Below are positions 53,700 to 64,000 of a stretch of 64,000 nucleotides of DNA, in pieces. Source of the DNA: Symbiodinium kawagutii (Eukaryota; Sar; Dinophyceae; Suessiales; Symbiodiniaceae); the NCBI GenBank assembly GCA_009767595.1, contig VSDK01013385.1:351067-415066 (forward strand). Direction: 5' to 3'. Position 1 is the first letter of the stretch, and the number at the start of each line of letters is the position of its first letter. The notes below the pieces were generated by a model. That model was given only the letters and a program-made list of their open reading frames with translations. It had not been told where the DNA came from and made no database searches. The position numbers and the translations under genes were made by a program.

Positions 53700-53756
53700 C
53701 CACCTGCCACTGCCATAGATCAGACCAGCCTTGCAGTGAAACAAACTGCTGAACAG
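53700..53756 (+). CDS. possible exon 5' of a family-B introner-like element
   Basis: Plus strand reads DFPPATAIDQTSLAVKQTAE Q and ends at GAACAG|GTTGGTGG, the first base of the TIR element at 53757-53865. On the minus strand VQQFVSLQGWSDLWQWQ|GTGGGA is an equally natural short exon, so strand is undecided. Confidence 0.3.
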
Positions 53757-53865
53757 GTTGGTGGTTGAACCACCTGTGAAAAATATGCTTGTCAACCAAC
53801 CATTTGTTAATAATCATGTAATTATACATTTGGGAAACTAACAAATGTTTTGAACCACCAACCAG
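53757..53865 (+). mobile_element. family-B TIR element that is itself a GT-AG intron-sized unit
   Basis: GTTGGTGGTTGAACCACC ... TTGAACCACCAACCAG, 109 bp. Flanked by CAG on the left (GAACAG) and ending in CAG on the right, so a CAG target duplication would give both the exon end and the 3' splice site. Confidence 0.75.
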
Positions 53866-54139
53866 TTCATGCTGTTTGCAGGGCGGAAAGTGAGGCTGAT
53901 GTTCTTTTCATGGTTGGCAATAGGGGTGAATAGACAACAACAGAGGTGAATTAGATGGTTTGTTGGATGGTAAATGATGGTTCATGGCTAACAAATGTAA
54001 AACAATAGGGGTGAAAAACCGACAATGGACAATATAGTTATGTAATTGGATGCAAATCGATGGTTAATCACGGTTGGTCATGGATAACGATAGTTTTCAA
54101 TGGTTGCTCACAATGGTAGCAATGGCGTGTGATGATTGT

Positions 54140-54300
54140 GCTCCTTGGTGAACGCCACTCCGGGAATGAACTTCCACTGTGAGCTCCATCACGATCATGA
54201 CCACAGCAGTACCAGTCGAAGTCCATTCCAGAAAATCATTCGGGTGGCAAGTGAAGTACCGCTGCACTGGGGAGGTATCACTTGGGGAAAGAGCTTGGTG
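54140..54300. other. coding-looking island, strand undecided
   Basis: Minus frame SPVQRYFTCHPNDFLEWTST, GTAVVMIVMELTVEVHSRSG after CCCCAGTGCAG competes with plus NFHCELHHDHDHSSTSRSPF QKIIRVASEVPLHWGG. Confidence 0.3.
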
Positions 54301-54510
54301 TCTAAGCGCATGGTTTTTTTGCTACCATCAGCCATCACAAATCAGGAAACACCAACCATCACCAAACATCAATAACTATATCACAGTCACAAGTTCATGA
54401 AGAGAGGTTGTTTCATCTGGTTTTTCCAAGCGCAACACCTGTGGCTGCAGTATAAACTTGGAGCACTGCGCACAAGGGCCATAAAATGCCATAAGCATGG
54501 ATTGTATAGT

Positions 54511-54612
54511 GGTTTCTCAAAATGGAGGACCCCCAAATCATCCAATAGTAAGTCTAGTAATGTAGGAATCAACCAAACATAACTTTTGGGCTCCCCTATT
54601 TTGAAGAAAAAC
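54511..54612. mobile_element. family-C TIR element inside a predicted intron
   Basis: GTGGTTTCTCAAAATGGAGG ... GCTCCCCTATTTTGAAGAAAAAC. Minus-strand exon 54613-54769 ends exactly at its GTTTTTC terminus. Confidence 0.65.
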
Positions 54613-54769
54613 CCTGAAATGCCAGGATCGCAAGACAGTTAAGATCAAAATCCCTGGGATTTAGATCCGTAGGAGCCCAGCAGCCGATCAGTGGCAGCAT
54701 GGTAGCTACTCCCGAGCGCCATCGTTCCTTCATCTCATCATCCTGGTGGTATTTCGAAATGTGGGTCAT
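54613..54769 (-). CDS. probable first exon ending at a family-C element
   Basis: ATG at 54769, then 52 codons: MTHISKYHQDDEMKERWRSG, VATMLPLIGCWAPTDLNPRD, FDLNCLAILAFQ, ending CAGG|GTTTTTC in phase 1. GTTTTTCTTCAAAATAGGG is the terminus of the TIR element at 54511-54612. A 3' splice site (GTGCGCAG) follows at 54466, which makes a 147-bp intron mostly made of the element. Function unknown. Confidence 0.5.
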
Positions 54770-55741
54770 GGCTTGGCAAATAAATTTTCAACTACGGTAA
54801 CTAGTTACTGTAGATATAACCAGGGTTGAATCGCGAATCTTAACCAACTTAGCTAAAGGGCCCCACCTTGGAAGGTTGATGGCAGATTTTTTTCTCCTGG
54901 TTGCTTTCTGCTTGGCTGAGCCAGTCAAACCTCAGAATTTGATGTGATCATAATTCACTTTCATGATTGTGCTTTGCTATAATCATATCATCTTTTGCTT
55001 TTGCATCCTTTGCGCATTCCTTGCCAGCAATCCGTGTTTGCGATAGATAGAATTAGACCAGTTCCTCAAAAGAAACTTCCAGTTTCATCCAGTTTCCACA
55101 TTCTGAACAAAATGAACAATTAAGCACTTTTGGTTCCTATTCTAAGATTTTTGAACTTGTCTTGTTTCCACGATTTAACAAGTCGATAGAAACAAAAACA
55201 ACCACGACCAGCTCGTAAGCTCAACATTACCCGTGGTTCACCTTTCTTTCAACTGACAACAGAGCAAAAAAGCGTGGCACATCACTACTATTGCTTGTCA
55301 AAATCCCTATTCTGACAACTGTCAACATGATATTCAACTGCATAAGTTCACATCAGTATCATTGTATCGTAACATATCATCAACTATCAACTACTGGCAA
55401 TACCATGGTGTGGAATAATTGCGACACCAGGCAGATATGCAACGGCTCAAATGTGTGTAAGTAACCTTGGTGCAACCAGGTGCTGGCGGTGCCATGTTGC
55501 ATTCCCACTTGGCGGATGAAACAAAAACAACTGGTTTGATCATCAACTCATTCGAAACCAACTGGTTTGCACATTGCAATCCGTTGATGATCAAAACCTG
55601 CTTCATTGAACATGATTATAAAACAACCATTTTTTTCTCACCAACTGGTATAAGACACCAAATTTTCACCAACTGGTATAAAACAACTGGTTGACGGATT
55701 CTCAGCTGGTTCAAACCTGCTTGTTCCCTGTTCAACAAGCC

Positions 55742-55862
55742 ATGTTCATTTCGCGCTTCATCCGCCAGCTTTCATGGCGCTTGTCACAGCTGCTCCCCCA
55801 AGTGCCTGCCACGCCGCTGAAGCACCTGGGGGACCAGCGAAGGGTGGTGACTCCATCGTAGA
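55742..55862. other. small coding-looking island, strand undecided
   Basis: Plus strand has a complete 39-codon frame starting MFISRFIRQLSWRLSQLLPQ. Minus reads YDGVTTLRWSPRCFSGVAGT. Both have high third-position GC. Confidence 0.28.
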
Positions 55863-55869
55863 TTTATCA

Positions 55870-57650
55870 GAGATTTATCATAGCTGGGGCAAGCTTTGCT
55901 AAAAATAATCATATTAGACACATACCTACTATAAATTAGTTAATGATTGTATAATGACTAACGACGATATCATATCTAATCTGAAACAAAACTGACACAT
56001 ATTAGATATATAATCATTGGATAACTATTGGCAAGATTTGCTAAACGACAATTGTGATTTGAATGACTATTAGAGATAATGATTGATCAATGAACAATTG
56101 ACTATTAACTATCAAAAACTTTATCATTTTCAATGACAAAGGATTTACCATGAATCAGCCCTCAATCAACTGTCAAATCAACCCTCAAAAAACTTCCAAA
56201 ACATCTCTTGGATTTGATGACAAATATAAAATCAACCGGAAACAATTCTCCATAAATGCAACATGTACGATCCATCAACCATTAATTAACCAGTAAAATC
56301 AACTATGAAGCAACCGCTAGATTTAGTGTATAAACATACCATTCGCATCTGGCTTGGGGATGAGTGGTGGATTCAGCTGATAGGGATGGTTGATAGATGT
56401 TAATACAGTGTATTCATAGATGTTGATAGATGTTGATAGTGGTTGATTCATTCAGTTTATTTAGCTGATTTGTGTTAGACAGGTTTTTGATTAGTTTTGA
56501 GTAGTGTTCATGGTGAGGGATAGTTAATTGGTGAGAGCCTATTCAGAGGCTAATGTTTAGCTATCACCTAGCAACTAGCTGGAACTGAGTGGTTCAACTT
56601 ATGGTTCAAATCCAGAGGCTACTGCTTGCTGAGGCAAATGGTTCACAACGTCTGTGTGTATATATATATATATCTGTCTATATGTATAAACTATATCTAT
56701 GTATTTAAATGAATGAATATGTAAATATGTAAATATAAGTATGTATATATACATATCTATGTATGTTTAAATACATCATTGAACATATGTGTTTGCTGTG
56801 TTTGTATATAAACATCGAAATGTAGATATGTATTGATGTACATGTACATAAAAAATGTATGTATATAAATATGCATGTATACAAAATAGTTGAATGTATA
56901 TATATATACACCTATTGAATCATAAATGTATATGTATACATAGACACCACAAATGTGGTTTGAAGCATTTCATGCATTATGTCCAAGTTGTCAAAGAGTC
57001 CCCATCGACCTACGGAAAAACAACCATGTTGGTGTTGAGTCTGTGTTTGCACAGATTGAGTAAATTGCCAACTCTTGCCAAAGTATTGGATGTTTAAAAA
57101 CCATAAGAAAAACACATAGACTTATAATACACCTAGTGGATTATAGATCATGGAAACATGTGAATCTACATGTAAGTCCCTAATAGATGGTTAATCGCTC
57201 ATCCAACGTTGGTTAAGACAATCTATAACATGACCCTGGACAAACCCTACAAGAATGGTTGTTCATGCCCCTACAGCCCTACAAGTCCCCTTTGATCATG
57301 GCCTTAGGTCCGGACAAAACTCGAAGTCAGAACGTGAGGCTCCAAATTTGGAGCGAGGAATGGAACGTAAAACGTGGAACACACAGCTGGAGGATAGAAC
57401 ACTGCTAGTCAGCTAGCCACAGCAGAGCGGGCGTTCAGAGCTTCCCTTCCCATCGCTACCATCGGTGACCTGAGGATGGGGTTATGACCCGTGACCCGAA
57501 CAGTGACCCAGTCCCGTGACCCTGCAGCAAGAAAGTCGATCTTGACGGTGGAACGATCGCCGTTTCAGAAGGCTCAACTATTCAGAAGTTCACCTAAATA
57601 TAAGCATAAGTGTTTATTCAGCAATGTTTTTATTCAGAAGTTCAGACAAT
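55870..57650. other. AT-rich DNA, no gene recognised
   Basis: ATTGATAACTATT-type sequence, a microsatellite, then a GC-richer stretch (57300-57560) with no long frame. Nothing convincing. Confidence 0.45.
56650..56935. repeat. TA/TATG-rich microsatellite
   Basis: GTATATATAT, GTAAATATG and ATGTATATAA runs. Confidence 0.75.
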
Positions 57651-57894
57651 AAGCTTCCCATAACCCTCCAAACATACTGGACCACGGATGGGAATCATCC
57701 AACACGCCAGCTCGTGGTCAGATCACCCCTGGTTGACATTCTACGAAAGGACCATTGTGACCAAACTGGGATGTGAATCTATCAAATTTTCGATCACACC
57801 GTCAATTTTAGACATAACCAAATCGTCAATTTTTGATGGATCCATGACACGACCATCGTTTCTCATAACCAACTTTGTGGTATTGGTCATACTT

Positions 57895-57985
57895 GGAGGT
57901 TTCTCAAAATTGGGGACGCTAAAAATAGCTGGTTTATTATGAGAGGTGAATAAACTGGATGATCTGAGGGGTCATCATTTCACCA
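57895..57985. mobile_element. family-C TIR element
   Basis: GGAGGTTTCTCAAAATTGGGGACG, then AGCTGGTTTATTATGAGAGG and CTGGATGATCTGAGGGGTC. Confidence 0.6.
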
Positions 57986-58497
57986 TGTTCGTGTTCTTAT
58001 TTGTTTGAGCTGTGTTGCCTTCAACTGCGGCCTTTACTTCTGTCCATGTTCAACCCACCACCTCTTTAATTCAATTCACAGTGTAAAGTGCACACAAATA
58101 GGTAGCATTTTGAAGCAAAAAAACCTGCAGTATACCTTCGAAAGGTTATAAGTGACAGCTAGTGCTCTCTCCCTTCTCTCTCATCCTAGCATATAGTCAG
58201 AAGTAGCTATGTCCCAAACGGGATGCATGTGGGCAAACGGATATCGGGCACCCATCCCCATCCAGGTACATCATTTGTGGCATTTCCCAGCTATACAATT
58301 GCAAGATCCTATTTGGTAGTTCTCTTCCCTCTCATTACTGTAACCATCATGAACGAATCCATCATCAACCGCTGAAAAATGCTTCTCAATACCCGGATCA
58401 TTTCCCATAACCATAAATAAACATCATGACCTACCATAAACCATTGACCATCAACCACTGGCCATCATTCTTAACCATCATGACTTACCATTGACCA

Positions 58498-58820
58498 ATA
58501 TGGCTGTGGGTCAAAACCCTGTACCCTTGGTTCCCCTATCATTAACCATTGTTTTCCCTATACTATTGTTGGTTATTATCCCTCATTATTGGTTCGTTAA
58601 CTGCTTGACCCATAGCCATATAGCTGGTATATCCCCTATAATTGTTACTTATTATCCCCTATTATCAACCATTGTAACCAGCTAGTTAACCATGGTGGTT
58701 GGTTGGTTCACTGCTTGACCCATAGCCATATAGCTGGTATATCCCCTATAATTGTTACTTATTATCCCCTATTATCAAAACCATGAGTTGGTTGGTTAAC
58801 TGCTTGACCCATAGCCATAT
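58498..58820. mobile_element. family-A TIR element with internal tandem units
   Basis: ATATGGCTGTGGGTCAA ... TTGACCCATAGCCATAT (17-bp inverted termini, one mismatch). The junction TTGACCCATAGCCATATAGC recurs at about 58607 and 58717, then the terminus near 58806 (spacings 110 and 89 bp). ACCATTGAC flanks both sides, but that word is common here. Confidence 0.8.
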
Positions 58821-59074
58821 AACCATTGACGGTCCCTTGGCCCTTTCCACATCTCGGGCAGCAGCATTCGCGGCTCTGTCGCCCGGCACTTTGGCCAGGC
58901 AAAGACCGTTCCGATTGCCGCTGTAGCCGCTACGTGCCCTGGGGCGACGGTTCCATGGGTGATATACATATCCCCTGTAGTAACCCTGGAAGTTGAAAAA
59001 CTCACCAGGTTAAATATGTTTTTATAGTGTACGGTGTACATCATAGATAATCACTGGTTGAAAACATGTGTAGA

Positions 59075-59136
59075 TATGATATATATATACATATATATAT
59101 ATATATATTTATTTACATATATATATATATATATAG
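59075..59136. repeat. AT dinucleotide repeat
   Basis: Nearly pure ATATAT with one TTTATTT interruption. Confidence 0.9.
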
Positions 59137-59139
59137 AGG

Positions 59140-60060
59140 GTGGGACGTTGTGGAGGCCCGTGTTTTCCAGTGTTTTTTGTGTATTTTATGATTTTTTAGG
59201 GCCTTAATTTAGTTTTACATATTCTTAATATTTTTTCTATGAAATATATTTTCCTACTAGAAAGGATTTATCAAATGTGGATCAAACCAGCATTAGATAC
59301 TTAAATTGAACATAGAAATCTATGTAATTTGATATGGGGTCCGTGCATCCACTATTCTACAATGGATTTCTGGCATCTATTTAGATCATTTTTCACGTTT
59401 GGAAACCTGGGGCTATCCTTTACAATGCAGTGCTTGTATTGTGCTACTGTGTGTATTGTATTTATATAGATAAAAAATGGTTGATTTGGTGTTGGTCTTG
59501 ATTTGGGCTCTCCTAAAAGGTATGAAATATATTGTTTTGTTTGGGTTTTGTTATTAAATTTATATCTTTATTCTCCCACAATATTTTCCTGAAAGTTCCA
59601 TATGTACCCCATGTTATGTCTTCGATTTTACAATGGTAGTTTCTTGTTCTTCCATACTATCCCCATGCTTTCCCCATAGCAATACCAAAATTTAACCAAC
59701 TTTTCCCCCTCCCCAATATGTCTTTTATCTTTTTATCTTGCCACTCTCACACTCTTTTAACTGTTTTTACCACACTCGTCTTGTGATATTCCCAAATACC
59801 TGAGAGATTGGCTATGGTTTCCTATGCTAGTGCTTTGTTATCCCTGTGTCAGTTTTCTATCTTGATGTGTATACTTCGATGGTCGTTTTGCAAGATTTCA
59901 ATGGCCACCCCAACTTGGTCCATGTTTTTTCCCAGCTTTGCTCACTTCTCCCCAGACTCTTACATTGGTTTCTCTATAGAAATTCCACCTCTACCCAAAT
60001 CATTACTATTGCCAACTTCGTTGGCCTTACTTGGGCCTTACTTTACCCTTACTTGGAACC
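59140..60060 (+). other. pyrimidine-rich strand-biased DNA, no gene
   Basis: T/C-rich on the plus strand (for example TTTTCCCCCTCCCCAATATG). A 117-codon Ser/Leu/Phe-rich plus frame at 59808-60161 follows from that bias and is not called. Similar in texture to 62100-62650. Confidence 0.5.
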
Positions 60061-60967
60061 TTAAAGAGGGCCCAGGTGGGGGCTCACCCATTGTGACTGC
60101 AATGGTAGCCGGTCAGAATCAGAGCTGTAACGTCTTCTGGGTGGCAGAGCATCATCAATGATTCGGTCATAAGAAGCACAACAACACATGAATCCGCATC
60201 AATCAATATGACTGATTATAGCTAAGCAATGTTTCCACCTATTAAGCAGAGTGAAGCATCGCACAACCAGCATCATGTATTCCATCAATTTTGTCCTAGC
60301 TTCCCAAATCATCATTACTACCATGTTTTAAAAAGCGTTTAACCAGCTTAACACTAGTAGCTGACCTTGGTTGACCAGCTAAACCATCAGTAGTTGTTCC
60401 AAATAATTGTGGCACCAACTTAACCATCGTTCCAGCTTAACCATTCAAGCAGCTGGTCGACCAACATACGAGCTGCAACGGTGGACCAAGTGGCGGGCGC
60501 GCAGGAGTTTAGTGGTTCAGCTGCTGCTTAAGCTGGTGAGGCTAGTTAGTTGGTAAGCTGATAGTTAGGTATAAACTGGTTGGTTAAAGAATCGAGCTGG
60601 TTAAGTATCGTTGGAAATTTTGATAAGCCGCTCAATAAGCTGAATCCTGGTTGATGATGGCCTTGCCAATTCTTCATGTAGGATATTCACCAAGGCCAAT
60701 GGCTTTGAAAGGTTGGAGGAAGGCGATCTCACCAGCTTTGCTGTTGTTGGCACCACTGACCATCAGTGGTCACTGTCATGATTGTAATCAAACGTTATTG
60801 ACCACCTCTTTTGACCACTGTCATGAAGTATTGGCAAGCAAAAATGAAATCAAAATTGAAAAAGTTCAAGAAGCTCATATTCAACCAGCGTCCTAAAGAT
60901 TGTCAATTATCATCCAGCAACCAGTTGGTTGAACAATAGAAATCTTATGACCAAACCGGGGCGCTTC

Positions 60968-61402
60968 TCAAATGTTTTCTCTCTTCCGCTTCTTGCTCAT
61001 GGCAACCAGCTTCTTGCCAACGTCAGTGAGCTCAGCCTGTCTGCCAGCAGCCTCTGCGGTGCGGTCTCTGCTAAACGCATTTCCATGCAACACCGCAGTG
61101 GCCACTTGCAAGAACTTGCAAGAAGCAGATTCAACTTTAGCAGCTGTGAGATTGGGCTCAGTGATGCCGGAGACTCGCATGACACCAGAAACACGTTCAG
61201 CAACCGCATCCCATGGCCGTGTTTCGGGCAGTTCGTCGAGCAGGGCCAAAAATTTTTTCCCGTTGCTTCCACCCTCAATGTCCGGCCACGCGCATGGATC
61301 CGAAGTGGAAAGTAGACCGCAGAGATCGAGATACTCAAGTGAGTGTGACAACTCCAACTGTCCGATGCCGGGCCAATCCTGCACATGCATGGCTGTCCCC
61401 GT
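60968..61402 (-). CDS. last exon of a minus-strand gene, hypothetical protein with basic tail
   Basis: Starts right after TTTTTTTTGCAG and runs 144 codons to a TGA. It includes DWPGIGQLELSHSLEYLDLC, FLALLDELPETRPWDAVAER and TAEAAGRQAELTDVGKKLVA, ending MSKKRKRENI, a likely nuclear localisation signal. Third positions are G/C-rich. The antisense frame (60972-61436) is a shadow. No domain recognised. Confidence 0.7.
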   Translation of the reverse strand, partial: TGTAMHVQDWPGIGQLELSHSLEYLDLCGLLSTSDPCAWPDIEGGSNGKKFLALLDELPETRPWDAVAERVSGVMRVSGITEPNLTAAKVESASCKFLQVATAVLHGNAFSRDRTAEAAGRQAELTDVGKKLVAMSKKRKRENI

Positions 61403-61548
61403 CTGCAAAAAAAATGGCGGACGCCATCCCAAGTAACAAAGCACGGGACAAGGATATCAGTAAGGAGCTTCCCAGGTTTGAATTTTTGGTTCGTCGTCAA
61501 ATGTTTCCACGCCATTCTTGGCCTGGAGGCAAGCTGCGGCCTCCCATC

Positions 61549-61999
61549 CTCAAACGCTTTCAGACTCTCAGGCAACCTCTCTTTAGCCTTCATCTCGGAC
61601 AGTTCGAGCAAATGGATGAGCAGTTCTTGCGGCGTTGACACGTGGTCCAAGTTGTTCTCCAAAAGACACCAAGACGCCACCAACAGGGAACGGGTTGCAA
61701 GAAGGACATTGAGGACGCAGTACGTCAAGCCAGGCCGATCTGCTAGTTTCGCTTTGCACAGCTGCACGACGCGGGTCAAGGCCTGCGAGAAAGGATCGTC
61801 TTGCGGTGTTTTATCCACTGAATGAAGACGCAACCTGGTGGTCGCGGCGGAAATTGACCAGCCATCTGCAACGAAGACATCCTCGTGCTCCAGGAACCCC
61901 CGGAGCGCACAGTTCTCAGACAGGAGGCGCGCATGCCCCCGTCTTGCAATAATGTACGCTGCCAATAAGTGGCAAAGACACTCCGTTGCAACTGTGTTG
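61549..61999 (-). CDS. penultimate exon of the same minus-strand gene
   Basis: Begins after TTTGTCTCAACAG. Reads VATECLCHLLAAYIIARRGH, HEDVFVADGWSISAATTRLR, ALTRVVQLCKAKLADRPGLT, LLIHLLELSEMKAKERLPES, a Leu/Ala-rich helical protein with strong GC at third positions. The 3' end is unsettled: GAG|GATGGG at 61549 (dinoflagellates also use GA and GC donors), AATG|GCGTGG, or CTT|GTCCCG further on all keep phase 0 with the next exon. At least 294 residues are encoded by the two exons. Confidence 0.65.
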
Positions 62000-62089
62000 C
62001 TGTTGAGACAAAGCCTCACAAGCTATTCTTTTGCTATCCGCCTAGAATTTAAATATATATATATATATACATATATATTTTTTTCATTT

Positions 62090-62650
62090 GCTAACAATCA
62101 TTGAATTCCATTGCAGGAGTTTCCATAATAAAACCATGCTATATCTGTATCCTTCCCAAATGATTTCTCCTCTTCTGGATTTCCCCTTTTTAGTTTTATG
62201 CTCTTACCACATTCTGCCATGGTGGTGTACCCAGAACTATGTTCTTCTATGCCAATGCCATTGCTATGTTCTCCCCCACAGGGTTTCTATTTCAGGCCAT
62301 GGTGTCCACATGTTCTGTTAAAGGTATTTCAATATTTCTATTTCTCCCCATGCTATACCTATGCTTTCCTCGTTCTGCCCATATTATTTTTATGGTCTTA
62401 GTATAAATGTGTCCTTTTGCCTGTTTTTCATGCTATTCCCATGCTGCCTACCTAGGATTGTTGAAATTTGTCCATGGTGTTCATTTTTTGGCGCTAAGGG
62501 AAATTCCAGAATTTTAGGTTCTTTTTCAAAAAATCCTTTTGAAGCCATGCTCTACATAGCCTGCTCTACATATGTCATGTCCAAAATATTGATATTTCTC
62601 CTTTGCTATTTTTATAGTCTTATGGTAAGACTTCCATTATTTCCTATTCA
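62090..62650 (+). other. pyrimidine-rich strand-biased DNA, no gene
   Basis: CCATGCTAT and TTCTGCC-type pyrimidine-rich sequence. Open plus frames are Cys/Leu/Phe-rich and judged non-coding. Separates the tandem array from the exon at 61549-61999. Confidence 0.5.
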
Positions 62651-62734
62651 AATCCGCCGACCCCTGCTCATGCCAACCATTGCAGGGGCGGCGCCTGGGA
62701 TCGCCGTAGGCGTGAACGTTCGCCCGGGCTTTGG

Positions 62735-63296
62735 CTTGCGTTTGCCCGGCTAGAAATTCCCACCCGTTCCCAAGGCACGGCAGCACCCTGGCAACAGGAC
62801 AGCACCAAGGCAACAGCAACGCAACGCCACAGCAAGCCAATACCATAGCAAATCAAGACCTTGCAGGGAATAGGCCAAGACCAGGTCTTATAGGGGTTTC
62901 AGCCCTTGCGTTTGCCCGCTTGCAAACGCTTCGTTAGCCGTTCCAAGGCACGGACCGGCACTTTTTACCCGTTCCCACGGCACGGCAGCACCCTGGCAAC
63001 AGGACAGCAGCAAGGCAACAGCAACGCAATGCCACAGCAACCCAATACCATGGCAAATGGGAAGTCCACTAGCAGGCCAAAAGCCAAGACCTTGCAGGGA
63101 ATAGGCCGAGACCAGGTCTTATAGGGGTTTCAGCCCTTGCGTTTGCCTGCCTGCAAACGCTTCGTTAGCCGTTCCAAGGCACGGACCGGCACTTTTTACC
63201 CGTTCCCACGGCACGGCAGCACCCTGGCAACAGGACAGCACCAAGGCAACAGCAACGCAATGCCACAGCAAGCCAATACCCCAATGCTTGGCCAAA
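62735..63296 (+). repeat. GC-rich long-unit tandem array
   Basis: About three units of 170, 231 and 160 bp, each opening CTTGCGTTTGCC and containing CGTTCCCACGGCACGGCAGC, CCCTGGCAACAGGACAGC, and (in the first two) ACCTTGCAGGGAATAGGCC. The longer units carry an extra block (CAAACGCTTCGTTAGCCGTT). Near-identical units suggest recent expansion. It sits inside the minus-strand gene region. Confidence 0.85.
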
Positions 63297-63403
63297 TCCC
63301 AAAAGGTGCGGCAAAAGAAGATCATGACCAAGTTTTGCATGCTGTAGACACTCAGCCACAAATGCCACATCTCAGCTCTGTTGCCAAGACTGTCGGTATA
63401 GAA

Positions 63404-63640
63404 GCTCAGAAGCAATGCCAGATATGTCTTTCAATCTCAATTGTTGCAGATCTCTGTTGTAACGGATAATCTGCCCTCCTCGCCGACACGTTGGCAGATA
63501 ACGTCCACCGTACTGCTTGTTCATGTCCGGCCACGTGCCTCACCCACACAACTGACAACCACTTAATTCCCTCTTGCCACATCAAGCCAGCACCAATCAT
63601 CCACGGATTTTGCAAGTGTCCAGAACACCCTGCATTTTTC
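63404..63640 (-). other. coding-looking island, frame undecided
   Basis: A 78-codon minus frame (KWLSVVWVRHVAGHEQAVRW, TLSANVSARRADYPLQQRSA) and shorter plus frames overlap. It could supply the missing exon between 63730 and 61999, but no good splice signals were found. Confidence 0.25.
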
Positions 63641-63729
63641 ACTCACGTTGCCTGAATCTCATTGGATAAAACAGGCTTTGTCAAAACCTAGGTCAATCCA
63701 AACTCATCTCTTGATTCCACTACAATCAC

Positions 63730-63884
63730 CTTGCTTTCCACCACCCCCCTCAAACCGCACAGCAATGGCCAAGCTACATATCAGGTCCAACACATCCTGC
63801 CGCTTGCTGCGACCACCCATCCTCCTGCTCAAGTAGACGGCGAAATCCTTGCAGCGAAGGATGGTCGTCAAAACCACGAGCGGT
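63730..63884 (-). CDS. probable upstream exon of the minus-strand gene
   Basis: From ATTCTTAG to CAAG|GTGATT the minus strand reads RPLVVLTTILRCKDFAVYLS, RRMGGRSKRQDVLDLICSLA, IAVRFEGGGGKQ with high third-position GC. It may belong to the gene at 60968-61999. The phases require another exon in between. Confidence 0.45.
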
Positions 63885-64000
63885 CTAAGAATGCCCACTT
63901 TCACGCCTCGCACCCAGGAACACATTTCACATTTAGAGCTACATCCCCCCATTCATAAGCACACCCTTCTCACCGTTCAAACAGTGCTGCTAGAGGACTC

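Noticed and set aside
59808-60161. 117-codon Ser/Leu/Phe-rich plus frame
   Set aside because: Lies in pyrimidine-rich DNA where such frames are expected. No codon bias or splice sites.
62637-63469. Several Gly/Ala/Cys-rich open frames on both strands
   Set aside because: Produced by the GC-rich tandem array. The same frame recurs in each unit and has no independent support.
1-64000. tRNA, rRNA, CRISPR, operons, phage or insertion-sequence transposase genes
   Set aside because: None seen. The TIR elements here have no coding capacity and no transposase ORF was found.

Overview
The window is nuclear DNA from a dinoflagellate, most likely of the Symbiodiniaceae/Suessiales group. The evidence is a two-ORF LINE of a type reported from Symbiodinium (ORF1 carries cytosine-methyltransferase motifs, ORF2 carries an N-terminal NPGP motif and an FIDN reverse-transcriptase box), a decayed fragment of a dinoflagellate LFS...PCETFS retro-ORF, short GC-rich exon islands scattered in repeat-rich AT-balanced DNA, and very many 100-350 bp terminal-inverted-repeat elements. 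Nothing looks bacterial: no operons, rRNA, tRNA or CRISPR were seen.

Layout. 1-1000: palindromic elements (1-230, 429-497, 493-731). 1-25 kb: GC-rich coding-looking islands on both strands, including several minus-strand islands with pentatricopeptide (PPR)-like or TPR-like sequence, separated by TIR elements, microsatellites and TGGTTRATGGT-type low-complexity DNA. 18.4-19.3 kb: frameshifted retro-ORF fragment. 25.4-34.7 kb: one 9.3-kb LINE, 5'-truncated but with both remaining ORFs open, flanked by a perfect 16-bp target-site duplication. 34.7-60.9 kb: more exon islands (best at 36.8, 37.5, 39, 42.4-42.8, 44.6-45.1, 48.4-49.0 and 54.6-54.8 kb) among TIR elements. 61-64 kb: a minus-strand gene with at least two long exons and a KKRKR tail, interrupted upstream by a GC-rich tandem array.

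Main result 1: the LINE's ORF1 begins inside a DNA cytosine-5 methyltransferase domain. Motifs VI (ENV), VIII (QRER), IX and X (GNS) are present. Motifs I and IV (SAM binding, catalytic PC) are missing because of 5' truncation. The ATG that opens the reading frame straddles the junction: its A and T come from the duplicated target site and its G from the element.

Main result 2: at least three unrelated TIR families (here called A, B and C) repeatedly abut predicted exon edges, and their terminal bases supply GT donors and often AG acceptors (for example 53757-53865, 19851-19971, 37453, 54612). This is the arrangement expected of introner elements, transposons that create introns.

Limits: exons were found by eye from open frames, third-codon-position GC, and GT/AG signals. 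Many islands are open on both strands, so strand and frame of single exons are often uncertain and no complete host gene model is claimed.
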